64,000 nt of DNA from Arcicella sp038230735 (GTDB lineage: Bacteria > Bacteroidota > Bacteroidia > Cytophagales > Spirosomataceae). The translations under genes were made by a program, and so were the position numbers. The notes below the pieces were generated by a model. The model saw nothing but the letters and a program-made list of their open reading frames with translations, was not told the origin of the DNA and made no database searches. The stretch lies in the NCBI GenBank assembly GCA_038230735.1, contig JBBRMR010000011.1, forward strand, positions 29,026-93,025. The letters are read 5' to 3'. This document shows, in pieces, positions 43,301 through 50,737 of this stretch (position 1 is the stretch's first letter; every line of letters begins with the position of its first letter).

Positions 43301-44959
43301 CTATAATTTTGGATGCTTCAAATGAAAATCGGTCGCATCTTGATAAATTTTGGCTACTTGTAATAATTTCCCTTCGCCAAATAATTTACCCATGAAAGTG
43401 ATGCTTGTAGGGCGACCTTCTTTGCGAAATCCGTTGGGTAGAACAACGCAGGGATGCCCCGTTAAGTTCGTCATGGTAAGGTTTTTACTGGCAAAGGCGG
43501 GAGATAAATAAACGTCTAAATCCTTTAATTTAGTATTAAAATCTTGAATCAATAAACTACGGTAACGATTCGCCTGTATGTACTCAACGGCTGGCACAAA
43601 ACGAGCCGCCCGAAAGGTATTTCCCCAAGCATTTTTGGTCTGACGAACCATCAAATCATCTCGGTTTGAACGAGTTAAAGCATCAAATGCTGCCGCTGAT
43701 TCAACACCTAAAAGAAAACTAATGTCATTCGAAGGAAGGTTTGGTAATTCCAAAGGAATCAAATCGGCTCCTAAATTTTTCATCATTGCCAAAGTCAAGG
43801 AATCGGTTGTTTTATTGGGATATTTTCCTTCAAAATCCTTCTGTAAATAGCCAATTTTGATGCCTTTCAAGTCTTTTTTCGTTCCGTCGAATACAAAAGG
43901 AGCATCCATTACGCTCAAATCTTTACCGTCTTTTCCATAAATTTGATTGAAAACAATGGCACAATCCTCAACCGTCCGACAAATGGGTCCTAATTTATCC
44001 ATCGACCAACTCAGAGCCATTGCTCCCGTGCGAGGCACCCGCCCGAATGTGGGTCGCAAGCCCGTATCACCACATTCAGACGAAGGCGAAACGATTGAAC
44101 CTAACGTTTCTGAGCCAATGGCAAAAGGCAAAAGCCCCGCCGAAACTGCCGAAGCCGAACCCGCCGAAGAACCCGAAGAACCCCGTTTTAAATCCCAAGG
44201 ATTTTTGGTTTTGCCTCCAAACCATACATCTCCCGAAGCCAATTCACCCAAAGTCATTTTAGCACATAAAACTGCCCCCGCTTTTTCCAATCTCTCAATC
44301 ACAACGGCATCATAATCAAGCACTTGTTCTTTGTAAGGCACCGACCCCCAAGTAGTTTTATAGCCTTTTTTTGCTAATAAATCCTTCGCTCCATAAGGGA
44401 TTCCGTGCAGCAAACCACGATATTTCCCTGCCTTGATTTCAAAATCTGCCTGAGTGGCTTGTTTGATGGCTAAGTCTTCCGTGAGCGTAACCACACACGC
44501 CAATTGAGTGTCATATTTTTTCAATCTTTCCAGAAAAAACTGGGTTAATTCAATAGATGAAATTTGCTTGGTTCGGATTAATTCCGCCAATTGTCGAACA
44601 CTATAAAATGCCAAATCTTCTTTATTGGTAGGCATTTTTATTGTTCGTAAATCAGATGGTTTAAAAGAAGATACTACTTTGTCAAACTCAAAACCAGCGG
44701 GAAGAGGGTTAAAAATCAAAGCGGGAGAAACCTCATTTTTAAGTTCGACTTTCCGATTATCTTCAAAATTTTTACGGCTGTCATTCAACTCCACCAACAT
44801 CGAATCTGCTTCGGCGGGGGTGAATTCTAAGCCCATAATTTTCTCGGCTTGCTTTACAATCTCGACCGAAAGCATTTGATTATCAACAGTTTTAGTAATA
44901 AATGCACCCATTGCCATACTCACAAGGCAAAGGGCAGGAAGAAGGAAACGTTTTTTCAT
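43301..44959 (-). CDS. amidase-signature (AS) family amidase
   Basis: 552 residues with an N-terminal signal/anchor (LLPALCLVSMAMGAFI) and a ~75-residue linker. The AS catalytic triad is readable: Lys in HGIPYGAKDLLAKKG (near 190), the Gly/Ser-rich core GSSGSSAGSASAVSAG (near 270) with the cis-Ser and nucleophile Ser, and GSETLGSIVSPSSECGDTGLRPTFGRV. Closest in style to exported glutamyl-amidotransferase-like amidases; being secreted it is not the GatA subunit. Substrate unknown. Confidence 0.9.
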   Translation of the reverse strand: MKKRFLLPALCLVSMAMGAFITKTVDNQMLSVEIVKQAEKIMGLEFTPAEADSMLVELNDSRKNFEDNRKVELKNEVSPALIFNPLPAGFEFDKVVSSFKPSDLRTIKMPTNKEDLAFYSVRQLAELIRTKQISSIELTQFFLERLKKYDTQLACVVTLTEDLAIKQATQADFEIKAGKYRGLLHGIPYGAKDLLAKKGYKTTWGSVPYKEQVLDYDAVVIERLEKAGAVLCAKMTLGELASGDVWFGGKTKNPWDLKRGSSGSSAGSASAVSAGLLPFAIGSETLGSIVSPSSECGDTGLRPTFGRVPRTGAMALSWSMDKLGPICRTVEDCAIVFNQIYGKDGKDLSVMDAPFVFDGTKKDLKGIKIGYLQKDFEGKYPNKTTDSLTLAMMKNLGADLIPLELPNLPSNDISFLLGVESAAAFDALTRSNRDDLMVRQTKNAWGNTFRAARFVPAVEYIQANRYRSLLIQDFNTKLKDLDVYLSPAFASKNLTMTNLTGHPCVVLPNGFRKEGRPTSITFMGKLFGEGKLLQVAKIYQDATDFHLKHPKL

Positions 44960-45086
44960 TGAATTGGGTTTTTAAGTTGATGAATTGTTAAATAATGCTT
45001 TTTTTCATGGCTTAATTTTCATGGTTTAAAGCTACGAAATTGCCATTTTTTTATAATATTACAAGATAAACGAAGCCATTGTTTAG

Positions 45087-45094
45087 TATCTTTG
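45087..45094 (+). promoter_or_regulatory. -7 promoter box TATCTTTG
   Basis: Exact TAnnTTTG match 25 bp before the ATG of the 45119 gene. No well-spaced TTTG -33 was found. Confidence 0.45.
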
Positions 45095-45118
45095 AAAAAA
45101 ATTAAAATCCACGATATT

Positions 45119-45559
45119 ATGTACGAAATTTTCCAATTGATTCATAAAGCACTTTTCTTTGTCGTAATGGCATTAGGGCTTGCAGTATTAGTAAGAGGTG
45201 CAATGGGGCTAGGTGCCAAAACTGAATTTTCAGAAACTGACCGTAAAATGGGTCTTTTCTTCCTGATTTCAAATCATACGCAGTTATTGATTGGCTTGGT
45301 TTTGTATCTTTTCCTAAGTCCATTTGGTTTGAAAGCCTTTCAGGATTTTGGCTCAGAGGTAATGAAAATTGCCGAATACCGTAAAATTGCGGTAGAGCAT
45401 ATTTCAACCAATATCATCGCCATCATCTTAATTACGATTGGATATTCAAAAAACAAAAGAACTATCAATTCAAGCGTAAGACACAAAAATGCCTTGATTT
45501 TCTACGGTTTAGGACTTATATTGTTATTGAGCCGTATTCCTTGGGATAAGCTGTTTTAA
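45119..45559 (+). CDS. small membrane protein with conserved His, cytochrome-b-like
   Basis: 146 residues, about four TM helices (ALFFVVMALGLAVLVRG, FLISNHTQLLIGLVLYLFL, ISTNIIAIILITIGYS, LIFYGLGLILLLSRI). Histidines at the membrane interface (LIHKALF, SNHTQLL, VEHIST) are spaced like heme- or metal-binding histidines of short membrane cytochromes, so similar proteins are sometimes annotated as cytochrome B; that is unproven. The longer TTG frame (45092) is not needed: ATG 45119 starts the first helix properly. TATCTTTG (45087-45094) is a full -7 box, giving a leader of about 20 bases. Next gene is the second Fur-family regulator. Confidence 0.65.
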   Translation: MYEIFQLIHKALFFVVMALGLAVLVRGAMGLGAKTEFSETDRKMGLFFLISNHTQLLIGLVLYLFLSPFGLKAFQDFGSEVMKIAEYRKIAVEHISTNIIAIILITIGYSKNKRTINSSVRHKNALIFYGLGLILLLSRIPWDKLF

Positions 45560-45574
45560 AGTCATTGTAGCTGC

Positions 45575-45591
45575 TCGAAGTGGCACTTCGA
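45575..45591. repeat. perfect palindrome before the Fur/Zur gene
   Basis: TCGAAGTGgCACTTCGA, 8-bp arms around one base, ending 11 bp before the start codon. It could be an operator, but its form also fits the dispersed palindromic repeats of this genome. Confidence 0.6.
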
Positions 45592-45602
45592 ATTAAAGTA
45601 AT

Positions 45603-46022
45603 ATGAGCGAAATAAAATCCATATTAAGAGATTATAAACTTCGTCAAACAGACTGTCGAGAGGAGATTCTGTCGGTCTTTATGGGCAAAACCCATGCCCT
45701 CGCTCATGCGGATGTGGAAGGGCAATTGACCGAACAATTCGACCGAGTAACGGTTTATAGAACTTTAAAGACTTTTTTAGACAAAGGTTTGATTCACAAA
45801 GTTTTAGATGATGAAGGGGGCGTAAAGTATGCGATTTGCAAAGATAATTGCCATTCAGGAGATCATCAACATCACCACGACCACGTGCATTTTAAATGTA
45901 ATAATTGTGGATTAACTACGTGTTTAGACCATGTAACAATTCCAAACATCATCCTTCCCGAAGGCTATCAGCGAGTTGAGACGAATTTATTAGTGCAAGG
46001 CGTTTGTAATAATTGTAATTAG
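45603..46022 (+). CDS. Fur-family regulator, probably Zur
   Basis: 139 residues. Winged helix LRQTDCREEILSVFMGKTHALAHADVEGQL, VTVYRTLKTFLDKGLIHKVLD, then a His-rich metal region GDHQHHHDHVHFKCNNCGLTTCLDH and a C-terminal VCNNCN, giving the structural zinc CxxC pairs. The long histidine run and short length are like Bacteroidota Zur-type regulators, but the metal is inferred. It may be co-transcribed with the upstream membrane protein (43 bp apart). Candidate binder for the twin palindrome at 27763-27816. Confidence 0.85.
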   Translation: MSEIKSILRDYKLRQTDCREEILSVFMGKTHALAHADVEGQLTEQFDRVTVYRTLKTFLDKGLIHKVLDDEGGVKYAICKDNCHSGDHQHHHDHVHFKCNNCGLTTCLDHVTIPNIILPEGYQRVETNLLVQGVCNNCN

Positions 46023-46040
46023 GGAGAAATATTTGTTTTT

Positions 46041-46134
46041 GTACAGACAAGGTACTGCCTTGTCTAATCTTTGTCCATTTTGACCAACAATTTTGATGTT
46101 AATTAGAAAAGGCAATGCCTTGTCTCTACGGTAC
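46041..46134. repeat. GTAC-ended palindromic element (GACAAGG/GCCTTGTC)
   Basis: Starts GTACAGACAAGG, hairpin AGACAAGG/CCTTGTCT at 46045-46065; second palindrome AAGGCAATGCCTT at 46109-46121 and end CTACGGTAC at 46126-46134. Outer parts are inverted copies (GACAAGG against CCTTGTC). Same layout as the 13709 and 16404 elements with a different core. No gene in this spacer. Confidence 0.75.
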
Positions 46135-46210
46135 AAACGATTTTCATTCCTAATCTAACACGGTATATCACAAAGACACTAATACCAGAAAACACCGCAC
46201 AAATTTCGGA

Positions 46211-46245
46211 CTCAACCCGAACATCAAACCTCGAACATCGAAATC
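46211..46245. repeat. heptanucleotide array before hisA
   Basis: Five 7-mers: CTCAACC, CGAACAT, CAAACCT, CGAACAT, CGAAATC in exact phase from 46211, ending 6 bp before the hisA start codon, so it lies in the 5' leader and probably affects initiation or mRNA structure. Confidence 0.85.
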
Positions 46246-46250
46246 CAAAA

Positions 46251-46973
46251 ATGATACAAATTATCCCAGCCATTGACCTCATAGACGGCAAATGTGTACG
46301 CCTAACCCAAGGTGATTATTCCCAAAAAATAATTTATAACGAAGACCCGCTGGAAGTAGCTAAATCTTTTGAAGATGCAGGAATTACTCGCCTCCATTTG
46401 GTGGATTTGGACGGAGCAAAACAGAAGCGAATCATCAATCATAAAGTATTAGAAAAAATTGCCACATATACCAAACTATACATTGATTTTGGCGGAGGTG
46501 TACAGTCAGATGAAATGATTGAAATTGCCTTCAATTCAGGAGCAAAACAGGTAACGGGTGGCAGTGTAGCGGTGAAAAATCCAGCACTTTTTGAAGGCTG
46601 GTTGAAAAGCTATGGAGGCGAAAAAATCATCTTGGGGGCAGATGCTCGTAATGAAAAAATCGCCATTTCGGGTTGGGAAGAAGCCACTACTACTTCTATT
46701 TATGACTTTGTAGGCGAATATATGGAAAAAGGAGCAAAATATGCCATCTCAACGGACGTTGCCAAAGACGGTTTATTGCAAGGACCAAGTTTTGATTTAT
46801 ACCAAAACCTCCGAGACCAATTCCCTGATTTACAAATCATTGCGAGTGGAGGAGTAGCCGTTTTTGAGGATATTCAAAAACTCAACGATATGAATATTTT
46901 TGGAGTAATCGTTGGAAAAGCCATTTACGAAGGAAGGATAACCTTGAAGCAGTTGGCGGAATTTAATCAGTAA
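46251..46973 (+). CDS. hisA: ProFAR isomerase HisA
   Basis: 240 residues, TIM barrel. Starts IQIIPAIDLIDGKCVRLTQGDY (catalytic Asp), central VDLDGAKQKRIINHKV, VQVTGGS-like AKQVTGGSVAVKNP, second catalytic Asp region YAISTDVAKDGLLQGPSF and phosphate loop IASGGVAVFEDI. Catalyses the fourth step of histidine synthesis. It is first of a hisA-hisF-hisIE group; hisH, hisB and the others are not in the window. The leader holds a heptad array; no His leader peptide was found. Confidence 0.96.
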   Translation: MIQIIPAIDLIDGKCVRLTQGDYSQKIIYNEDPLEVAKSFEDAGITRLHLVDLDGAKQKRIINHKVLEKIATYTKLYIDFGGGVQSDEMIEIAFNSGAKQVTGGSVAVKNPALFEGWLKSYGGEKIILGADARNEKIAISGWEEATTTSIYDFVGEYMEKGAKYAISTDVAKDGLLQGPSFDLYQNLRDQFPDLQIIASGGVAVFEDIQKLNDMNIFGVIVGKAIYEGRITLKQLAEFNQ

Positions 46974-47090
46974 TGTTGAGCTATGAGGCATGAGCAATGA
47001 CATACAAAGAAACAAGGTTTTGCGTACAAAAAAATAATTTTTCACTGCATAGCTTACTCCTTATTTATAGCTCACCCCTCATACCTAAAA
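46974..47090. repeat. inverted heptanucleotide arrays between hisA and hisF
   Basis: Left: GCTATGA, GGCATGA, GCAATGA from about 46980. Right: CATAGCT, TACTCCT, TATTTAT, AGCTCAC, CCCTCAT (about 47047-47083). Left units are of ATGA type and the right units their reverse-complement style. The spacer is otherwise AT-rich with no other signal. Confidence 0.85.
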
Positions 47091-47093
47091 TAT

Positions 47094-47849
47094 ATGCTTA
47101 CAAAAAGAATAATTCCCTGCCTTGATATCAAAGATGGCAGAACCGTAAAGGGTACAAATTTTATCAATCTCCGAGACGCTGGCGACCCCGTAGAGTTAGG
47201 GGCAATTTATGCCGAACAAGGAGCGGATGAATTAGTGTTTTTGGACATCACCGCCACGGTAGATAACCGCAAAACATTAGTTGATTTAGTTAGAAATGTG
47301 GCAAGAAACGTCAATATTCCATTCACAGTAGGCGGAGGAATATCCTCAATCGAAGATGTTTCAGCCCTTTTGAATGCAGGGGCTGATAAAGTGTCCATCA
47401 ATTCCTCAGCCGTCAGAAGACCAGCATTAATTAATGAACTTGCCCTTCAATTTGGCTCACAGTGTATTATTGTAGCAATTGACACTCGATTTGTAGAAGG
47501 CAAACACGTTGTACACACCCACGGCGGACGCAAACCTATGCCCCTACACACCATAACATGGGCAAAAGAAATTGAAGACCGAGGAGCAGGAGAAATTCTA
47601 TTAACCTCAATGGATACTGATGGTACAAAGGCAGGTTTTGCCAATGAACTTACCGCCATCATTTCAAGCAATTCATCCATACCCATCATTGCATCGGGCG
47701 GGGCAGGAACGATGGAACATTTTTATGATGTTTTTACCGAAGGAAAAGCCGATGCAGGACTCGCCGCCAGTATTTTCCATTTTAAAGAAATAGACATTAT
47801 TGATTTGAAGACTTATCTTAAAAATAAAGGCGTTGCGATGAGGTTGTAA
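47094..47849 (+). CDS. hisF: imidazole glycerol phosphate synthase subunit HisF
   Basis: 251 residues. LTKRIIPCLDIKDGRTVKGTNFINLRDAGDP (catalytic Asp), ELVFLDITAT, FTVGGGISSIED, then SIEV-like ILLTSMDTDGTKAGF (second Asp) and IIASGGAGTMEHF. It is the synthase/cyclase subunit that needs HisH for ammonia supply; hisH is not seen here. Follows hisA after a heptad-rich spacer, then hisIE 43 bp on. Confidence 0.97.
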   Translation: MLTKRIIPCLDIKDGRTVKGTNFINLRDAGDPVELGAIYAEQGADELVFLDITATVDNRKTLVDLVRNVARNVNIPFTVGGGISSIEDVSALLNAGADKVSINSSAVRRPALINELALQFGSQCIIVAIDTRFVEGKHVVHTHGGRKPMPLHTITWAKEIEDRGAGEILLTSMDTDGTKAGFANELTAIISSNSSIPIIASGGAGTMEHFYDVFTEGKADAGLAASIFHFKEIDIIDLKTYLKNKGVAMRL

Positions 47850-47892
47850 AAAATGGGTATCTTTACACCCCATAATAGCATTTTGTAAAAAC

Positions 47893-48492
47893 ATGACAAT
47901 AGATTTTAGTAAACAAACAAACGGACTAATCCCCGCAATCATTCAAGATGCCAAAACCGACAAAGTTTTGATGCTCGGATACATGAACCAAGAGGCTTTT
48001 GAGAAAACTCAACAAGATGGAATCGTTACGTTTTTCAGTCGCTCCAAACAACGCCTCTGGACGAAGGGTGAAACCTCTAATAATTTTCTACACGTGGTAG
48101 AAATAACCAATGATTGCGATGGTGATACCTTGCTAATAAAAGTAAATCCAGGTGGACCTACTTGTCATACAGGAGCAGATACTTGTTGGAATGAAGTCAA
48201 TAGTCCTGGGCAAGCGGGATGGTTGAATCATCTGAAAGCAGTAATTCGTGATAGAAAAAACAATCCTTCCGAAAAATCCTACACAGCAAGTCTTTTTGAA
48301 AAAGGGACGAACAAAATTGCTCAAAAAGTTGGAGAAGAGGCGGTTGAATTAGTGATTGAAGCAATGGATAATAACGATGATTTATTTAAGGGTGAAGCCG
48401 CTGATTTATTGTTTCACTACTTAGTATTATTGGAACAGAGAGGTATTGACTTTGATGAAATTATTGACGTACTTCGTGAAAGACACAAATAA
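47893..48492 (+). CDS. hisIE: bifunctional PRA-CH / PRA-PH
   Basis: 199 residues, a fusion. N-terminal PRA-CH (HisI): VLMLGYMNQEAFEKT, VTFFSRSKQRLWTKGETSNNFLHV, and the metal site CDGDTLLIKVNPGGPTCHTGADTCW. C-terminal PRA-PH (HisE) from about 105: KSYTASLFEKGTNKIAQKVGEEAVELVIEAM. Covers steps two and three of histidine synthesis. Last his gene here. Confidence 0.96.
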   Translation: MTIDFSKQTNGLIPAIIQDAKTDKVLMLGYMNQEAFEKTQQDGIVTFFSRSKQRLWTKGETSNNFLHVVEITNDCDGDTLLIKVNPGGPTCHTGADTCWNEVNSPGQAGWLNHLKAVIRDRKNNPSEKSYTASLFEKGTNKIAQKVGEEAVELVIEAMDNNDDLFKGEAADLLFHYLVLLEQRGIDFDEIIDVLRERHK

Positions 48493-48506
48493 ACCTTCTT
48501 AAAATC

Positions 48507-48851
48507 ATGATAAATTTCATTATCAAATACTTGATTATTGCTGCGGCAATATTGTTTGGAGCAAAGTATATTGTTGGCATAAAAATTGACACCTTCGAGA
48601 CTTCCATCATCGTAGCGTTGGCGATGGGTTTTGCCAATGCTTTTCTGAAACCCATTCTAAAACTTATCAGCTTTCCTATCACAATTCTAACTTTAGGGCT
48701 TTTCTTATTGGTAATCAACGTAATAGTCGTTTATGTAGTTGATTATTTTATTCAAGGGTTTAGCGTTCGAGGCTTTATTCCACCCCTAATTTTTAGCTTA
48801 ACACTTTCTTTTCTTTCGACTGCGTTAGGATGGTTCTTGGATGGAGACTAA
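48507..48851 (+). CDS. phage holin family (YvlD-like) membrane protein
   Basis: 114 residues with four TM helices (KYLIIAAAILFGAKYIVG, IVALAMGFANAFLKPIL, ILTLGLFLLVINVIVVYVV, LIFSLTLSFLSTALGWFL). The ALAMGFANAFLKPILKLISFPITILTLGLFLLVIN pattern is characteristic of the Phage_holin_4 / YvlD group, common chromosomal membrane proteins not tied to phage. Function unknown. It follows hisIE by 14 bp and may be co-transcribed, with a terminator after it. Confidence 0.8.
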   Translation: MINFIIKYLIIAAAILFGAKYIVGIKIDTFETSIIVALAMGFANAFLKPILKLISFPITILTLGLFLLVINVIVVYVVDYFIQGFSVRGFIPPLIFSLTLSFLSTALGWFLDGD

Positions 48852-48892
48852 TTTCTTGAAATAATACAATGACATTTATATAAAAATGTGCT

Positions 48893-48937
48893 AAAAAGGG
48901 CTTTAGAATAGAAATTAACTATTTTAAAGCCTTTTCA
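48893..48937 (+). terminator. terminator after holin-like gene
   Basis: AAAAGGGCTTTAGAATAG (about 48894-48911) pairs with CTATTTTAAAGCCTTTT (48919-48935), followed by CAATTTTT. Confidence 0.75.
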
Positions 48938-49081
48938 ATTTTTACACGAACGTGAAAATGTACAATTTTTTAAATATTTAACGTATATAATAGCCACGTT
49001 TTTATTAAATAATAAATTTAGCTAAGTATATCTAACTATCTGTTTTTCAACAACATATAAATAAAATATTTTTTCAAAAAA

Positions 49082-49114
49082 TTTGAATATATCATTTAAA
49101 ATTTAATATCTTTG
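49082..49114 (+). promoter_or_regulatory. Bacteroidota promoter of the TonB-C gene
   Basis: TTTG (49082-49085), 21-bp spacer, TATCTTTG (49107-49114), a perfect TAnnTTTG. Start of transcription expected near 49120, giving a leader of about 215 nt before the ATG at 49336. Confidence 0.8.
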
Positions 49115-49120
49115 TACATC

Positions 49121-49335
49121 AAACAAAAAGTTGGCACACTTTTTGAAAATCCTTACCTTGTGAAGTTACTCTGTTTATCTTGATTAGTTATAAGAGAGAT
49201 TTTCACGTATAAGATTAATGACCGTAACCGCCATGACAGTCAGAAATCAAGTTTGTTTTCGTTCAAATTTGTTTTTCGAATCAGAGTAGTTACGTTTCAC
49301 AGTTCTTATTGTGAAAATTTTAAACTTATAAAGTC
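49121..49335 (+). ncRNA. long structured 5' leader or independent ncRNA candidate
   Basis: About 215 nt between a strong promoter and the 49336 ATG, without coding capacity. Nested long-range complements: GTGAA 49160-49164 with TTCAC 49296-49300; TACTCTG 49167-49173 with CAGAGTA 49282-49288; CTTGATT 49179-49185 with AATCAAG 49245-49251. Inside is a small hairpin TGACcGT...ACaGTCA (about 49218-49242). TTTCAC (49295-49300) can instead pair with GTGAAA (49311-49316) next to the start codon, so two folds compete. No match to a known riboswitch core was recognised. Confidence 0.5.
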
Positions 49336-49848
49336 ATGAAAAATTTTACATTTTTGATGCTGTTCACATTAATAGCATTCGCAGGCACAGCACAAAAGAG
49401 TGCTTTAATACCTACTACTTTTTCAGCAAAAGACAAAATGTTAATTGCCAGCGTTTTGGAAATTGAAAACGATAATGTTTTGGAAGATAAAGACAAAGCC
49501 AGAGCCGCTCGTTTCAAAAATATGACCGTTGATAGGGATTCAACCTATTATGATGTTGAGCTACCCGCCACTTTTCCCGATGGACAAGAAAGTTTGAAGC
49601 GTTTTTTGGCTCAGAATCTTGGTCGTCCCAAAGGTTCGAAAGGTGAAACGGTCTTGATAAGATTCATGGTAGAACGTTACGGTGAAATCAGCAAAGTTCA
49701 TGTGTTAGCCAGTCCTTCTGACTCACAATTAAGTGCTCAGTTGAGTGCCGAGGCAATTAAGGTGGTAAAAAAAATGGGTTCATGGAATCCCGCAAAAATT
49801 CAGGGCATAGAAGTAGCTTCTTACTACGTTTTGCCCGTTAAATTCTAA
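49336..49848 (+). CDS. exported TonB C-terminal-domain protein
   Basis: 170 residues with signal peptide (to ...AGTAQ). After a charged helical stretch (LEIENDNVLEDKDKARAARFKNM), the C-terminal half is a TonB_C-type domain: PDGQESLKRFLAQNL, VLIRFMVERYGEISKVHVL, LSAEAIKVVKKMGSWNPAKIQGIEVASYYVLPVKF. There is no N-terminal TM anchor typical of TonB itself, so it is a soluble periplasmic TonB-C protein, common in Bacteroidota. Its leader is unusually long and structured. The perfect terminator at 49886-49918 follows. Confidence 0.75.
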   Translation: MKNFTFLMLFTLIAFAGTAQKSALIPTTFSAKDKMLIASVLEIENDNVLEDKDKARAARFKNMTVDRDSTYYDVELPATFPDGQESLKRFLAQNLGRPKGSKGETVLIRFMVERYGEISKVHVLASPSDSQLSAQLSAEAIKVVKKMGSWNPAKIQGIEVASYYVLPVKF

Positions 49849-49885
49849 GAATTACAATCCTTACTTTATATAAATTATTTTGTCT

Positions 49886-49918
49886 GCCCTCATGAGTCAT
49901 ACTCATGAGGGCTTTTTT
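49886..49918 (+). terminator. intrinsic terminator after TonB-C gene
   Basis: GCCCTCATGAGT (49886-49897) pairs perfectly with ACTCATGAGGGC (49901-49912), loop CAT, then a run of six Ts. Textbook terminator; it is 3 bp from the stop of the convergent lipoprotein gene. Confidence 0.95.
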
Positions 49919-49921
49919 GTT

Positions 49922-50305
49922 TTACTTCGGTACTCCCGTCTGAAACGTAACTTCAGTAGCCATGCCCATTGCCGAAAAACGGACTGCCATTGAACGTGCT
50001 TCGGACGGTTTTTGTAGCGTTTCGCAGTGAACGCCTTTTTCTAAAAAATAGACATAATATTCTTGATTACGGTCGGCTAATTGTTGTACATCTGGTTTCC
50101 CTAAATAATCATCCAAATCATTAGAACTTACGCCTTTGATTTCCTCTTTCAAGACTTTAAGTTTATTGATCATTTGAGTGCGTTCGCCCGAACAGCCACC
50201 CTTATCTGCCCGCCATTTTTCAAGGTCAAGCCCTTCTAATTTAGGTTGCTTAGTGCATGATGAACAAACTACTGAAAAAATGATAAGGTACTTTATGTAT
50301 TTCAT
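49922..50305 (-). CDS. small lipoprotein, SmpA/BamE-like pattern
   Basis: 127 residues; lipobox VCSSC (Cys17), then EGLDLEKWRADKGGCSGERTQMINKLKVLKEEIKGVSSNDLDDYLGKPDVQQLADRNQEYYVYFL, with a helix-turn-strand YLGKPD...YYVYF pattern reminiscent of BamE/SmpA domains. Two further Cys (GGCSG and VHCET) could pair. No clear family. Convergent with the TonB-C gene. Confidence 0.65.
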   Translation of the reverse strand: MKYIKYLIIFSVVCSSCTKQPKLEGLDLEKWRADKGGCSGERTQMINKLKVLKEEIKGVSSNDLDDYLGKPDVQQLADRNQEYYVYFLEKGVHCETLQKPSEARSMAVRFSAMGMATEVTFQTGVPK

Positions 50306-50494
50306 ATTGAGTTTAATTTCACGAATTTAGTGCAATGTATCAACTTAACAAAAGGAGGTGGAACTTTTTGAGAAAATAATTACAAACTTCACTATTTCAT
50401 ATCATTTTTCGAGTTTATCTTCGTTTAAATATTTATAAAATGACCCTTGAATGAGGTAAAAATATCCACTTTCATTTATTAAAACAGGATTACT
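50306..50494. other. intergenic region before moaD
   Basis: 189 bp of AT-rich DNA between divergent genes. TATCTTCG at about 50418-50425 is one base from the -7 consensus. Nothing else recognised. Confidence 0.3.
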
Positions 50495-50737
50495 ATGAAA
50501 TATAAAATCAACCTTTTCGGAATCACCAGAGATATCGTGGGAAACAATACTACTGAAATAGATATGGGACAACTATCTGACGTTCAGGCAGTTTTAGGAA
50601 AATTAAAAGCGAATTTTCCTAAATTACAAGAAATAAAATCCTTGATGGTAGCCGTCAATAGCGAATATGCCGAAGGAAATTTATTGCTAACTGAACAAGA
50701 CGAAATTGCTCTGATTCCGCCTGTGAGTGGAGGATAA
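50495..50737 (+). CDS. moaD: MoaD/ThiS-family sulfur carrier (MoaD-like)
   Basis: 80 residues, ubiquitin-like fold: KINLFGITRDIVGNNTTEID, LGKLKANFPKLQEIKSLMVAVNSEYAEGNLLLTEQDEIALIPPVSGG, ending in the Gly-Gly thiocarboxylation tail. The LIPPVSGG ending is typical of molybdopterin synthase small subunits. No moaE or other moa gene is adjacent, so it is an orphan copy here. Its stop abuts the stop of the convergent Wzi gene with no gap. Confidence 0.85.
   Translation: MKYKINLFGITRDIVGNNTTEIDMGQLSDVQAVLGKLKANFPKLQEIKSLMVAVNSEYAEGNLLLTEQDEIALIPPVSGG

Noticed and set aside
44020..44315. Long plus-strand open frames inside the amidase gene
   Set aside because: They are antisense shadows of the Ser/Gly-rich amidase core, without start context or family pattern.
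46135..46250. His leader peptide/attenuator upstream of hisA
   Set aside because: No short ORF with successive His codons and no terminator next to hisA; the spacer is a palindromic element and a heptad array.
48507..48851. Prophage remnant suggested by the holin-like gene
   Set aside because: YvlD-type proteins are common chromosomal membrane proteins; no phage genes nearby.
49121..49335. tmRNA, SRP RNA or RNase P RNA in the long leader
   Set aside because: No tRNA-like end or tag frame, no GGAA/GNRA SRP loop signature, and too short for RNase P RNA. 6S RNA could not be excluded by eye and is left as a check.
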